Shown here: positions 8,552 through 16,704 of the stretch, in pieces
Numbering within the stretch: the first letter of the stretch is position 1
How the letters are laid out: every line of letters begins with the position of its first letter
Translations under genes and position numbers: made by a program
Assembly (NCBI RefSeq): GCF_016031625.1
Contig: NZ_JACCHP010000003.1
Coordinates: forward strand, 186,001-250,000
DNA: 64,000 nt
Reading direction: 5' to 3'
Source: Bradyrhizobium agreste
GTDB taxonomy: Bacteria; Pseudomonadota; Alphaproteobacteria; Rhizobiales; Xanthobacteraceae
Notes under the pieces: model-generated
What the model was told of the DNA's origin: nothing
What the model saw: only the letters and a program-made list of their open reading frames with translations
The model's database searches: none

Positions 8552-9844
8552 CTACTCTGCCGGCGTGAGTTGCTCCCGGTTCAGCCGCAGGGCCGCGGTC
8601 TCGCGCACGCGAACGCGCGCGCGGCGCTTGCGCCACCAGATCACGACGCCGGTGACCGACAGCGCGGCCACCACGAGGCCCATCACCGAGATCAGGATGC
8701 GCCCGAACAGTCCAACGATGCGGCCCGAATGCAGCGGAAACTGCGCCTGCACGAAGATGTCGGCGGCGGTACCGACCCAGGGCAGTCGCTCGCCAATGGG
8801 GCGGCCGTCCTCGCTGTCGTAATAGAGCTGCGCCGGGCCGACGCCGCCGGCGCCGTGATCGTCGCCGGGGTGGAAGAAGGCCGCGGCATAGACGCCATGG
8901 GCTGGACCGTAATTGATCGAGCCGACGGGGACCGTCCATCCACGCGCCTTGCCGTCGGCCGCGGCGCGCGCGGCGATGTCGGCGAAGGTGACCTTGGGCT
9001 CGATGGGATCGTCAAGATCGCGATACGGCCGCTGCTCATAGGGCGTCGGGGTGTAGTTCGAGACCATCTTCATGAGCGGCGAGAACACCTCGAAATAGAG
9101 GTTCAGCGAAAACGCGGTGAAGGCGATGATGAACAGCACGCCCCACGTCCAGAGGCTGAAAGCGCGGTGGATGTCGAAATTGATCCGGTAGGCGCTGCCC
9201 GAGGTCTTGATGGTCCAGGCCGGCGCCCAACGCGCCCAGAAGCCACGCTCGAGCTGGCGCGCGACTTCGGGCGCCCGCGCGGCCTTGGCGCGCCGGCGCG
9301 AGGGCAGCGTCAGGTAGAAGCCGACGAAGCAATCGATGGTCCAGATGATGGCGATGATGCCGAGCACGCGCATGCCCCAGCGGTCGCTGCCCCAGAATTC
9401 CGGGATGTGCATCGTGTAGTGCAGCTTGTACAGAAACGAGACGAAATTCTCGCGCGTGACGGGCCACACCGCGCCCCAATAGCGCCGGCCGAGCTCCGCG
9501 CCGGTGTTGGGATCGAGGAAGACCTGATTGTAGTCGAGCGGGTAACGCTTGCCCGTCGCGGGATCGATCCGCGGCATGACGAAGAACCACAGCGAGTGGC
9601 CCTGCTCCGGCGTCATGAAGAGGTAGACGACGCGTGCGCGGGGATCGCGCTGCTCGATCATCTTGGCGAGCTCGATCGACGGAATGGCCGGGCCCTTCGT
9701 TGAGACATCGAACAGATGGCTGTTCAGGACGTCGTCGATCTCGTGGTCCCAGGAGATGATCGCGCCGGTAATGCCGGAGAAGAACAGGAATCCGGCCGTG
9801 AGCAGTCCCGCCCAGCGATGCAGCCTGCCGAATATCGCTCTCAT
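8552..9844 (-). CDS. PepSY-associated transmembrane protein, FegB-like
   Basis: 430 residues. The start MRAIFGRLHRWAGLLTAGFL, followed by FFSGITGAIISWDHEID, is the classic first PepSY-TM helix and periplasmic turn. Further hydrophobic helices lie near residues 155-180, 235-260 and 385-410, with a basic tail. Such inner-membrane proteins pair with TonB-dependent siderophore receptors and are thought to help reduce or release iron. In Bradyrhizobium the ferrichrome receptor FegA is followed by FegB of this family, and the order here (receptor, then PepSY protein, same strand) matches. A palindromic repeat separates it from the receptor, so expression may be partly uncoupled. Confidence 0.85.
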   Translation of the reverse strand: MRAIFGRLHRWAGLLTAGFLFFSGITGAIISWDHEIDDVLNSHLFDVSTKGPAIPSIELAKMIEQRDPRARVVYLFMTPEQGHSLWFFVMPRIDPATGKRYPLDYNQVFLDPNTGAELGRRYWGAVWPVTRENFVSFLYKLHYTMHIPEFWGSDRWGMRVLGIIAIIWTIDCFVGFYLTLPSRRRAKAARAPEVARQLERGFWARWAPAWTIKTSGSAYRINFDIHRAFSLWTWGVLFIIAFTAFSLNLYFEVFSPLMKMVSNYTPTPYEQRPYRDLDDPIEPKVTFADIAARAAADGKARGWTVPVGSINYGPAHGVYAAAFFHPGDDHGAGGVGPAQLYYDSEDGRPIGERLPWVGTAADIFVQAQFPLHSGRIVGLFGRILISVMGLVVAALSVTGVVIWWRKRRARVRVRETAALRLNREQLTPAE

Positions 9845-9898
9845 GGTTCGCCTCTCATCAAGAGGTCTATCGCATATTTGGGCGCTAAAGCCCCCACA

Positions 9899-9984
9899 GC
9901 GTCATGGCCGGGCCTGTCCCGGCCATCCACGTCTTTTCCCCTGCACAAGAGAACGTGGATGCCCGGGACAAGCCCGGGCATGAC
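9899..9984. repeat. Large palindromic intergenic repeat, GTCATGGCCGGG / CCCGGGCATGAC type
   Basis: A left arm at about 9899-9932 (GCGTCATGGCCGGGCCTGTC and onward to CCACGT) and a right arm at about 9953-9984 (ACGTGGATGCCCGGGACAAG onward to GCATGAC) form an imperfect stem of roughly 30 bp with a 20-base centre. It lies between the receptor stop and the PepSY start on the transcribed strand. It resembles palindromic units I recall as highly repeated in Bradyrhizobium and Rhodopseudomonas. It could attenuate or stabilise the receptor-PepSY transcript. Confidence 0.8.
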
Positions 9985-10022
9985 GACCTTCTGTGAGAGT
10001 TCGAATGCGATCGCCATCAATT

Positions 10023-12338
10023 TCACCAACGATAAGTCAGCTTGCCGATCGCCTTGCGCCCCTCGGCGTAGAAGCAGCCCGCGAGGCTGTAGCACGCAGC
10101 GACGTAGCGCGTGTCTGCAAGGTTGGTCACGTTCAGCGACAGCCGCCAATTGTCATGGGTATAGGCCAGGAGCGCGTCCAGCACGGTCGAGGCGCCCACC
10201 TTGAAGGTGTTGGCGTCGTCGCCCCAGGTCGCGCCGACATGGCGGATGCCGCCGCCGAACTGCAGGCCGGCGAGCGGCCCGTTCTGCAGCGTATAGTCGC
10301 TCCACAGCGAAGCGCGATTGAGCGGCACGGTGGTCGGCGCCTTGCCGACATTCACCGGATCGTGCGTGACGATAGCATCGACATAGGCATAGGCCGCACG
10401 CAGGTTCCAGCCGTCGGCGAGCGACATGGTGCCTTCGAGCTCGATGCCGCGCGACTTCACCTGCCCGATCTGCTCGTAAAAGGTGGCTGCAGGCACGTAC
10501 ACAGCGACGTTGTCGCGCGTCAGGTCGAACGCGGCGAAGGTGAATAGCGCGTTCCAGCCGATCGGCTGGTACTTGACGCCGACCTCGTATTGGACACCGG
10601 TCTCGGGATTGAGCATCCGTCCGCCAAAGCCGGTCGCGAGCAGCGGCAGGAACGATTCCGAGTAGCTGAAATAGGGCGCGATGCCGTTGTCGAAATTGTA
10701 CATGACGGCGGCACGGCCGGTGAAGGCCGAAGCGTCCTTCGCGACCGTCGTGTTGGCGATGCCGTTGTCGACCTGCGTCGTCACGAAATCCTGACGTCCG
10801 CCGAGCTGGAACGAGAGCCGGCCGAGCTTGATCTGATCCTGCGCATAGAGGCCCACCTGCGACTGTCTAACACCAGTCTTGTCGCTCGGCAGCCCGTCCA
10901 CAGCATAATCGTAGCTGTACACCGGGTTGAAGACGTTGATCGTCGGAGACGAGGTCGTCACGCCATAGGCGGTGTCGCGGAAAGAGGTGTTGCGGTAGTC
11001 GACGCCGACCAGCATGGTGTGGCCGAGAATGCCGGTGTTGAACTTGCCCTGGAGCTGATTATCGACGGCGAAGGAGTTGATGTAGGTGTTGCTGTAGCTG
11101 CCATAGCGCGCGAGCTGCCCTGCGGCTTCGTCGGTATAGCCGCCGCCGTAAAACACCTTCTCCTCGTTGTGCTGGTAGGCGTAGCGCAGGTTCTGGCGAA
11201 ACGTGAGGTAATCGCTGAAATCGTGCGAGAGCTGGTAGCCGATCGTTGCGATCTCGGTGTTGAACGCATCGAAGCTCGGCACGCCCGCGAAGAACGAGAC
11301 CGGGATGGTGCGGCCGTTGTTCGGCCAGACCGTGCCCGAGGCCGGCAGGAACTGGAGGCCCCACCCTGCCCGGTCCTTCTGGTAGTTGGCGAGCAAGGTG
11401 ATGGTGGTGTCCTCGCTCGGCTTGAAGGTGACGGCGGGCGCGATGAAGACGCGATTGTCCTTGCTGAAGTCGACCTGGGTCTCGCCGTCGCGCACGACGC
11501 CGGTCAGGCGCCACAGCACCGTGCCTTCCTTGTTCGCGGGGCCGCCCATGTCGAACTGACCCTGATAGCGGTTGAAGCTGCCGCCGGAGATCGAGACCTC
11601 GCCGAACTGCTGCGCCGTCGGCAGCTTGGTCACGTAGTTGAGAATGCCGCCGGTGCCGCTGCCGCCATACATGGCGGAGGACGGGCCCTTGAGCACCTCG
11701 ATGCGCTCGGCCCCATAGGGGTCGAGGCCATTGAAGTGCACGTAATTGCTGGAGGGAATCCGCAGGCCGTCGACAAAGAGGCCCGGCATCGTCATGTCGA
11801 AGCCGCGGATCTGGAGGCCGCCGAAGCGGGTGTCCGAGCCGCCATTGACGTCGCCGCTGACGCCGGCGGTGTAGCGCAAGGCTTCGCCGATCGACACCGC
11901 GCCCTGGTTTCTGATCTGATCGGTGGTGATGACCGACACCGACTGCGGCGTTTCGATCAAGAGCGTATCGGTCTTGGTTGCGGTGCCGCTGCGCGTCGCG
12001 ACGAAACCGCGTACCGGGCCATTGGCGCGTTCGCCCGTTGCACCGTTCGATGCGGCCGACTGGGTTGGTGCAGCCTGCTGCGCCGGAGCGCGGCGATTGG
12101 CGCGTGCGGTGCGCGTCGCCGCCGCCCGTCGCGACGACGCAATCGCCGAAGGAAGCGCGCGCTGCGCCGGCGCTTCGACGGTGACCGGAGGAATCTGCGT
12201 CTGCGCCTCCACGGCAGCGAAGGGAACGAGAGAGAATGTACTGACAGCCCCGAGCAAAAGCACCTGAATCTGTCGACGACGCGTGCCGCCACGCGAAGAA
12301 AGTTGAAAGTCGCTCACGTATTTCGAGGCCCCACGCAC
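10023..12338 (-). CDS. TonB-dependent siderophore receptor, FegA/FpvA-like
   Basis: About 771 residues. After a basic start (GTG 12338, or GTG 12317) comes a signal-like segment (QVLLLGAVSTFSLVPFAAVE, cleavage near EAQ) and an Ala/Arg-rich linker. The plug domain is next (ETPQSVSVITTDQI, RYTAGVSG, RIEVLKGPSSAMYG) and then a long beta-barrel ending GKLTYRW with a terminal aromatic residue, as expected for BAM-assembled porins. It would import a ferric siderophore across the outer membrane with TonB-ExbBD energy. The plug wording is that of the ferrichrome/hydroxamate subgroup, which fits the FegB-like neighbour, but the ligand cannot be read from sequence. A possible Irr/ICE-like element lies upstream at 12411. 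Confidence 0.92.
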   Translation of the reverse strand: MRGASKYVSDFQLSSRGGTRRRQIQVLLLGAVSTFSLVPFAAVEAQTQIPPVTVEAPAQRALPSAIASSRRAAATRTARANRRAPAQQAAPTQSAASNGATGERANGPVRGFVATRSGTATKTDTLLIETPQSVSVITTDQIRNQGAVSIGEALRYTAGVSGDVNGGSDTRFGGLQIRGFDMTMPGLFVDGLRIPSSNYVHFNGLDPYGAERIEVLKGPSSAMYGGSGTGGILNYVTKLPTAQQFGEVSISGGSFNRYQGQFDMGGPANKEGTVLWRLTGVVRDGETQVDFSKDNRVFIAPAVTFKPSEDTTITLLANYQKDRAGWGLQFLPASGTVWPNNGRTIPVSFFAGVPSFDAFNTEIATIGYQLSHDFSDYLTFRQNLRYAYQHNEEKVFYGGGYTDEAAGQLARYGSYSNTYINSFAVDNQLQGKFNTGILGHTMLVGVDYRNTSFRDTAYGVTTSSPTINVFNPVYSYDYAVDGLPSDKTGVRQSQVGLYAQDQIKLGRLSFQLGGRQDFVTTQVDNGIANTTVAKDASAFTGRAAVMYNFDNGIAPYFSYSESFLPLLATGFGGRMLNPETGVQYEVGVKYQPIGWNALFTFAAFDLTRDNVAVYVPAATFYEQIGQVKSRGIELEGTMSLADGWNLRAAYAYVDAIVTHDPVNVGKAPTTVPLNRASLWSDYTLQNGPLAGLQFGGGIRHVGATWGDDANTFKVGASTVLDALLAYTHDNWRLSLNVTNLADTRYVAACYSLAGCFYAEGRKAIGKLTYRW

Positions 12339-12763
12339 TGCCGGCTTCGCCGGTACCGTTCTTGATGCCTCGCCCTAACTCAGGCGGTTTTCGAGCGCGA
12401 GAGGAACCGGGTTAGAATTTCTCCAGACGTGTGCGCAGCATGTGCGGCGAATGCGCTCAGGCATGCTTCGCAGTTTGGAATGTTTCCAAGGCAGAAACAG
12501 AATCGGCTTGTCAGCAACATCAGGAAACGATTCAGCGATGCCGCAGCCGTCGTTTGAAGGCGCTGGGTGCGTCTCCGACTCTCGCTGAGCGGTCCGACGT
12601 CCACGTGGCTAGCGAGACTTTTCGATCTTCACGTCGTGCGTCACGAACGTCTCCAAATCCACTTTGCGGCGATGCTAGCCTATTCGGCCTCACAAATATG
12701 GGACCCGGTTGCGCTGCAACGCGTACTCGACAGGCGGGGACCATTGCGCCTATCTTCCGCCCC
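12339..12763. other. Divergent promoter region between siderophore receptor and nitrile hydratase
   Basis: 425 bases without a believable gene; frames crossing it have no family signal. It must hold the promoters for the leftward receptor gene and the rightward nitrile hydratase operon. The only site I can point to is the ICE-like element at 12411-12427. No cobalamin riboswitch fold was recognised. Confidence 0.5.
12411..12427. promoter_or_regulatory. Possible Irr (ICE-like) iron control element
   Basis: GTTAGAATTTCTCCAGA matches 10 of 14 arm positions of the rhizobial ICE palindrome (TTTAGAA-N3-TTCTAAA), with the left half much better than the right. It lies about 75-90 bases upstream of the receptor start. 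An iron-responsive site here is biologically sensible, but the match is partial. Confidence 0.25.
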
Positions 12764-13387
12764 ATGAGCTACGATCACGACCACCATCACGATCATTCCG
12801 AGCTGTCCGAGACCGAGCTGCGCGTCCGCGCGCTCGAGACGATCCTGACGGAAAAGGGCTACATCGAGCCCGCTGCGCTCGACGCCATCATCCAGGCCTA
12901 CGAGACCAAGATCGGCCCGCACAATGGCGCGCGCGTGGTCGCCAAGGCCTGGACCGATCCGGCGTTCAAGACGGCGCTGCTGCAGGACGGCTCCAAGGCC
13001 ATCGGCACCCTCGGCCATATCAGCCGCGTCGGCGATCATCTCGTCGTGGTCGAGAACACGCCCGAGCGGCACAACATGGTCGTGTGCACGCTGTGCTCCT
13101 GCTACCCCTGGGAAATGCTCGGGCTGCCGCCGGTCTGGTACAAGGCCGCGCCCTACCGCTCCCGCGCGGTCAAGGACCCGCGCGGCGTGCTCGCCGATTT
13201 CGGGATCGCGCTGCCCAAGGACGTCGAAATCCGGGTGTGGGATTCCACCGCCGAGACGCGCTTCCTGGTGCTGCCGATGCGCCCCGCCGGCACGGAAGGC
13301 TGGAGCGAGGAGCAGCTCGCCGAGCTCGTGACGCGCGATTCCATGATCGGCACTGGTTTCCCCAGAACGCCGGGAGCACCGTCGTGA
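12764..13387 (+). CDS. nthA: Nitrile hydratase alpha subunit, cobalt type
   Basis: 207 residues. Nitrile hydratase converts nitriles to amides; the alpha chain carries the metal. The claw motif VCTLCSC, followed by [14 protein letters not shown], is clear. Thr in CTLCSC (rather than Ser in CSLCSC) marks the non-corrin cobalt class, in which two cysteines become sulfinic/sulfenic acids. The N-terminus [13 protein letters not shown] is His-rich and might help metal loading (inference). ATG 12764 is chosen because the upstream extension of this frame has no family similarity. Its TGA overlaps the beta-subunit start by 4 bases (GTGA), so translation is coupled. Confidence 0.95.
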   Translation: MSYDHDHHHDHSELSETELRVRALETILTEKGYIEPAALDAIIQAYETKIGPHNGARVVAKAWTDPAFKTALLQDGSKAIGTLGHISRVGDHLVVVENTPERHNMVVCTLCSCYPWEMLGLPPVWYKAAPYRSRAVKDPRGVLADFGIALPKDVEIRVWDSTAETRFLVLPMRPAGTEGWSEEQLAELVTRDSMIGTGFPRTPGAPS

Positions 13388-14043
13388 ACGGCGTGCACGA
13401 CATGGGCGGCATGGACGGGTTCGGCAAGGTCGAGCCCGAGCCGAACGAGCCGATGTTTCACGCGGAATGGGAGTCGCGCGTGCTGGCCATGGTGCGCGCG
13501 ATGGGCGCGGCCGGCGCCTTCAACATCGACACCTCGCGCTTCTATCGCGAGACCTTGCCGCCGCATGTGTACCTGTCGAGCTCCTATTATAAGAAGTGGT
13601 TTCTCGGGCTCGAGGAGATGCTGATCGACAAGGGCTATCTCACCCGCGAGGAGGTCGCTGCCGGCCATGCGATGCAGCCTGCAAAGGCGCTCAAGCACGG
13701 CAAGTTCGACCGCGCCAATGTCGAGCGCGTGATGGTGCGCGGCAAGTTCGATCGCCCTGCCCCGGCGCCGGCGAAATTCAAGATCGGCGATCGCGTGCGC
13801 GCCAGGAATATTCATCCAGCCACGCACACGCGGCTGCCGCGCTATGTGCGCGGCCATGTCGGCGTGGTCGAGCTGAACCACGGCTGCCACGTGTTTCCGG
13901 ACACGGCGGCGATGGAGCGCGGCGAGAACCCGCAATGGCTCTACACCGTCGTGTTCGAGGGCCGCGATCTCTGGGGCGAGGACGGCGATCCCACGCTGAA
14001 GGTCTCGATCGACGCATTCGAGCCCTATCTGGAGCCGGCGTGA
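13384..14043 (+). CDS. nthB: Nitrile hydratase beta subunit
   Basis: 219 residues starting at GTG 13384 with [14 protein letters not shown], the standard beta-subunit N-terminus. The C-terminal SH3-like barrel is visible as [20 protein letters not shown], then YVRGHVGVV, then a [11 protein letters not shown] motif and [15 protein letters not shown]. It forms the heterodimer that closes the active site over the alpha-chain metal. It overlaps the alpha gene by 4 bases, and its own stop overlaps the accessory gene start (TGATG). Confidence 0.95.
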   Translation: MNGVHDMGGMDGFGKVEPEPNEPMFHAEWESRVLAMVRAMGAAGAFNIDTSRFYRETLPPHVYLSSSYYKKWFLGLEEMLIDKGYLTREEVAAGHAMQPAKALKHGKFDRANVERVMVRGKFDRPAPAPAKFKIGDRVRARNIHPATHTRLPRYVRGHVGVVELNHGCHVFPDTAAMERGENPQWLYTVVFEGRDLWGEDGDPTLKVSIDAFEPYLEPA

Positions 14044-14420
14044 TGAGCAGCGCGCTTGCGGCCGCGGCGACGGCGGCGATCCCGAGCATTCCGCGCGACG
14101 ACGACGGCCCGGTGTTCCGCGCGCCCTGGGAGGCGCATGCCTTCGCGATGGCCTTGAGCCTGCACGAGCGTGGCGTATTCACCTGGCCGGAATGGGCCGC
14201 AAGCCTCGCCGACGAGATCAAGCGCGCCCAGGCCGCCGGCGACCCTGATACCGGCGAGACCTACTATCTGCACTGGCTCGCCACGCTGGAGGGCCTCGTC
14301 GCGCGGAAAGGCGTCGCCTCATTGGAGACGCTGCACCGCTACCGCGACGCTTGGGACCACGCCGCGGATCGCACCCCGCACGGCAAGCCGATCGAGCTCA
14401 GGCCGGAGGATTTTGGCTAG
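14043..14420 (+). CDS. Nitrile hydratase accessory (activator) protein
   Basis: 125 residues, ATG 14043 overlapping the beta stop. The sequence RAPWEAHAFAMALSLHERG followed by FTWPEWAASLADEI, and later YYLHWLATLEGLV, is the conserved core of the small nitrile hydratase activators. These are related to the beta N-terminal domain and deliver cobalt through subunit swapping with alpha in cobalt-type enzymes. It completes a three-gene, fully overlapping operon. No cobalt permease gene is seen nearby. Confidence 0.9.
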   Translation: MSSALAAAATAAIPSIPRDDDGPVFRAPWEAHAFAMALSLHERGVFTWPEWAASLADEIKRAQAAGDPDTGETYYLHWLATLEGLVARKGVASLETLHRYRDAWDHAADRTPHGKPIELRPEDFG

Positions 14421-14445
14421 CCGTCGCTGAGTTCGTCATTGCGAA

Positions 14446-14590
14446 TCTCGTGGCCCGGACAAGCTGCAACGCGCCAGCGTTGCGGCGCAGAGCCGGGACC
14501 CAGACGGCGACACCATGCGTTACGGAAACATGGGCCCCGGCTCTGCAGCGCACCGCTGAAGGAGCGCTGCGCTGCGTCCTGGGCACGAGA
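14446..14590. repeat. Large palindromic intergenic repeat, TCTCGTGGCCCGGAC / GTCCTGGGCACGAGA type
   Basis: Two imperfect arms of about 55-60 bases face each other. Outer blocks are TCTCGTGGCCCGGAC versus the complement of GTCCTGGGCACGAGA; inner blocks are GCAGAGCCGGGACCCA versus the complement of TGGGCCCCGGCTCTGC. It sits between two convergent genes (nitrile hydratase accessory and queC) and could act as a bidirectional terminator. It belongs to a different family from the palindrome at 9899. Confidence 0.75.
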
Positions 14591-14605
14591 GGAATATGAC
14601 GCGGC

Positions 14606-15319
14606 CTAGCCGCCTGCCACAAACTCCCGCCACCCCTTCGCCCGCAAACTGCACGCCGGGCACTCACCGCAGCCATAGCCCCAATCGTGCGGCGCACCGC
14701 GTTCGCCGAGATAGCAGGTGTGGGACTGCTCGCGGATGAGATCGACCAGCCCATCACCGCCGAGGTCGTGCGCCAGCTTCCAGGTCGCGGCCTTGTCGAT
14801 CCACATCAACGGGGTATGCAATTCGAACGTCTTGGCCATGCCGAGCGAGAGTGCGAACTGCATGGCGCGGATGGTCTCGTCGCGGCAGTCGGGATAGCCG
14901 GAATAGTCGGTCTCGCACATGCCGCCGACGATGTGGCTGATGCCGCGCCGGTAGGCCAGCGCCGCGGCAAAGGTGAGGAACACGAGGTTGCGGCCCGGCA
15001 CGAAGGTGTTGGGCAGGCCGTCCGCGCCCATCGCGATCGCGACGTCGCGCGTCAGCGCCGTCTCGGAGACGGCCGCAAGCGTCGGGATCGACAGCGTGTG
15101 GCTCTCGCCCAGCCTTGCGGCCCAATCGGCGCGCAGGGCCTTGATGCCGTCGAGCAGCCGGTCGCGGCAGGCAAGCTCGATGGCGTGGCGCTGGCCGTAG
15201 TCGAACCCCAGCGTCTCCACGCGGGCGAAGCGGCTCAGCGCCCAGGCGAGGCAGGTGGTGGAATCCTGACCGCCGGAGAACAGCACCAGCGCGGTTTCGG
15301 AGGAAAGTGCATCACTCAT
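14606..15319 (-). CDS. queC: 7-cyano-7-deazaguanine synthase QueC
   Basis: 237 residues. QueC makes preQ0 from 7-carboxy-7-deazaguanine with ATP and ammonia, for tRNA queuosine. The PP-loop ATP motif [11 protein letters not shown] is near residue 13, and the zinc site is [17 protein letters not shown] near the C-terminus. The frame stays open to 15445, but ATG 15319 places the PP-loop at its normal distance from the start. It is divergent from mazG with about 125 bases between; no preQ1 riboswitch was recognised there. Confidence 0.95.
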   Translation of the reverse strand: MSDALSSETALVLFSGGQDSTTCLAWALSRFARVETLGFDYGQRHAIELACRDRLLDGIKALRADWAARLGESHTLSIPTLAAVSETALTRDVAIAMGADGLPNTFVPGRNLVFLTFAAALAYRRGISHIVGGMCETDYSGYPDCRDETIRAMQFALSLGMAKTFELHTPLMWIDKAATWKLAHDLGGDGLVDLIREQSHTCYLGERGAPHDWGYGCGECPACSLRAKGWREFVAGG

Positions 15320-15444
15320 GGCCCGCTTTAGCACCGCGCGACGTGCCCGCCAATCGGTGGAAATCGGCCTGTTCCGCCGCCTTGCGCTGGGATCGGGAGC
15401 CCGCTTTTGGCATAAGGCTCTGTATCCCAGGAGACTGCCCGACA

Positions 15445-16281
15445 ATGACCCCTTCCCGCGACATTTCCCGCCTGATCGAGATCATGGCGGCGCTGCGCAC
15501 CCCGGTGACCGGGTGCCCCTGGGATCTCGAGCAGGACTTTGCGACGATTGCGCCTTACACGATCGAGGAAGCCTATGAGGTGGTCGACGCCATCACCCGC
15601 GGCGATCTCGACGATTTGCGCGAGGAGCTCGGCGATCTCCTGCTCCAGGTCGTGTTCCACGCCCAGATGGCCTCGGAGCAGAACGCGTTCGATTTTGGCG
15701 ACGTGGTCGAGGCCATCACCCGCAAGATGATCCGGCGCCATCCTCACGTCTTCGCCGACAAGGACGGCAATCTCGCCCCGCATCACGTCAAGGAAGTCTG
15801 GGACCGCATCAAGGCCGAGGAGAAGGCCGAGCGCGCCGCCCGCCGGCCGCCAGAGGACGTGCCAGCGCACAGGTCGCTGCTATCGAGCGTGAAGGCCGGC
15901 CAGCCGGCGCTGACGCGTGCGATGGAGCTGCAGCGCAAGGCCTCCACCGTCGGCTTCGACTGGAACGACCCGCGCGCGGTCTTGCAAAAAATTCGCGAGG
16001 AAGCCGACGAGATCGAAGCGGCATTGGACCGCAACGACCGCGCGGGCCTGGCGGAAGAGACCGGCGACCTGATGTTCGCCCTCGTCAACCTCGCCCGCCA
16101 TGTCGACGCCGATCCGGAAAGCGCCCTGCGTGCGACCAACGCGAAATTCGAGCGGCGCTTTGCCTATATCGAGCGGGCGCTGGAGGCGCAGGGCCGGACG
16201 CTGGAGCAGGCTTCGCTGGCGGAGATGGACGCGCTGTGGAATGCGGCGAAGGGCGAGAAGGAACGCGGGGACGAGCGATGA
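15445..16281 (+). CDS. mazG: Nucleoside triphosphate pyrophosphohydrolase MazG
   Basis: 278 residues, the usual size of the two-domain enzyme. It hydrolyses (d)NTPs to monophosphates and pyrophosphate, clearing damaged nucleotides. The start [20 protein letters not shown] leads into YEVVDAI, and the metal-binding helix is [16 protein letters not shown] second MazG unit follows after the linker ([10 protein letters not shown], then [16 protein letters not shown]). ATG 15445 has an AGGAG about 11 bases upstream. Confidence 0.95.
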   Translation: MTPSRDISRLIEIMAALRTPVTGCPWDLEQDFATIAPYTIEEAYEVVDAITRGDLDDLREELGDLLLQVVFHAQMASEQNAFDFGDVVEAITRKMIRRHPHVFADKDGNLAPHHVKEVWDRIKAEEKAERAARRPPEDVPAHRSLLSSVKAGQPALTRAMELQRKASTVGFDWNDPRAVLQKIREEADEIEAALDRNDRAGLAEETGDLMFALVNLARHVDADPESALRATNAKFERRFAYIERALEAQGRTLEQASLAEMDALWNAAKGEKERGDER

Positions 16282-16329
16282 TGCTCGCCCCTTGCCTGGG
16301 CCTCAACGACGAAGGCAACGTCGGTCGTC

Positions 16330-16551
16330 TCAGTCGACAGCGCTCTTCTTTCCCTTGCCCTTTCCTTGCGCGTCGTCCGCAGCTCCCTCAATGATTGTCA
16401 GCATGTAGAGCGGAAAGGTAGCGGCCTGAAGCTCACCCTGAACGGTGAACCATTGGCAATCGATGTTGTTGCCATTGATCGAATGAACCGTCATCAAAGG
16501 TCCGCCGCCACGAAGACGGACACGATCTCCGAGATTCAACTGAGCGGCCAT
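16330..16551 (-). CDS. DUF2158 (YodC-like) small protein
   Basis: 73 residues. LNLGDRVRLRGGGPLMTVHS followed by CQWFTVQGELQAATFP matches the short DUF2158 family (a KVGD-V-x-LKSGGP-x-MTV pattern and a W-x-W/F segment). Function is unknown. The C-terminus is lysine-rich (GKGKGKKSAVD). ATG 16551 is preferred over the upstream frame start because a GAGG lies just upstream and the family begins here. Confidence 0.8.
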   Translation of the reverse strand: MAAQLNLGDRVRLRGGGPLMTVHSINGNNIDCQWFTVQGELQAATFPLYMLTIIEGAADDAQGKGKGKKSAVD

Positions 16552-16704
16552 GGAAAACCTCGCAAATAAATCTATGGGATGCAAAAGCTGGTAAACCGAG
16601 ATCGGAAGCCTCCGATACGGAACGTCCAGAGTAGAGGTTCTGGCGGCCAACGCAACTACAGATAGATCAAATCCATCGAGATTTCCGTGCGCGCATTGCG
16701 TCCG

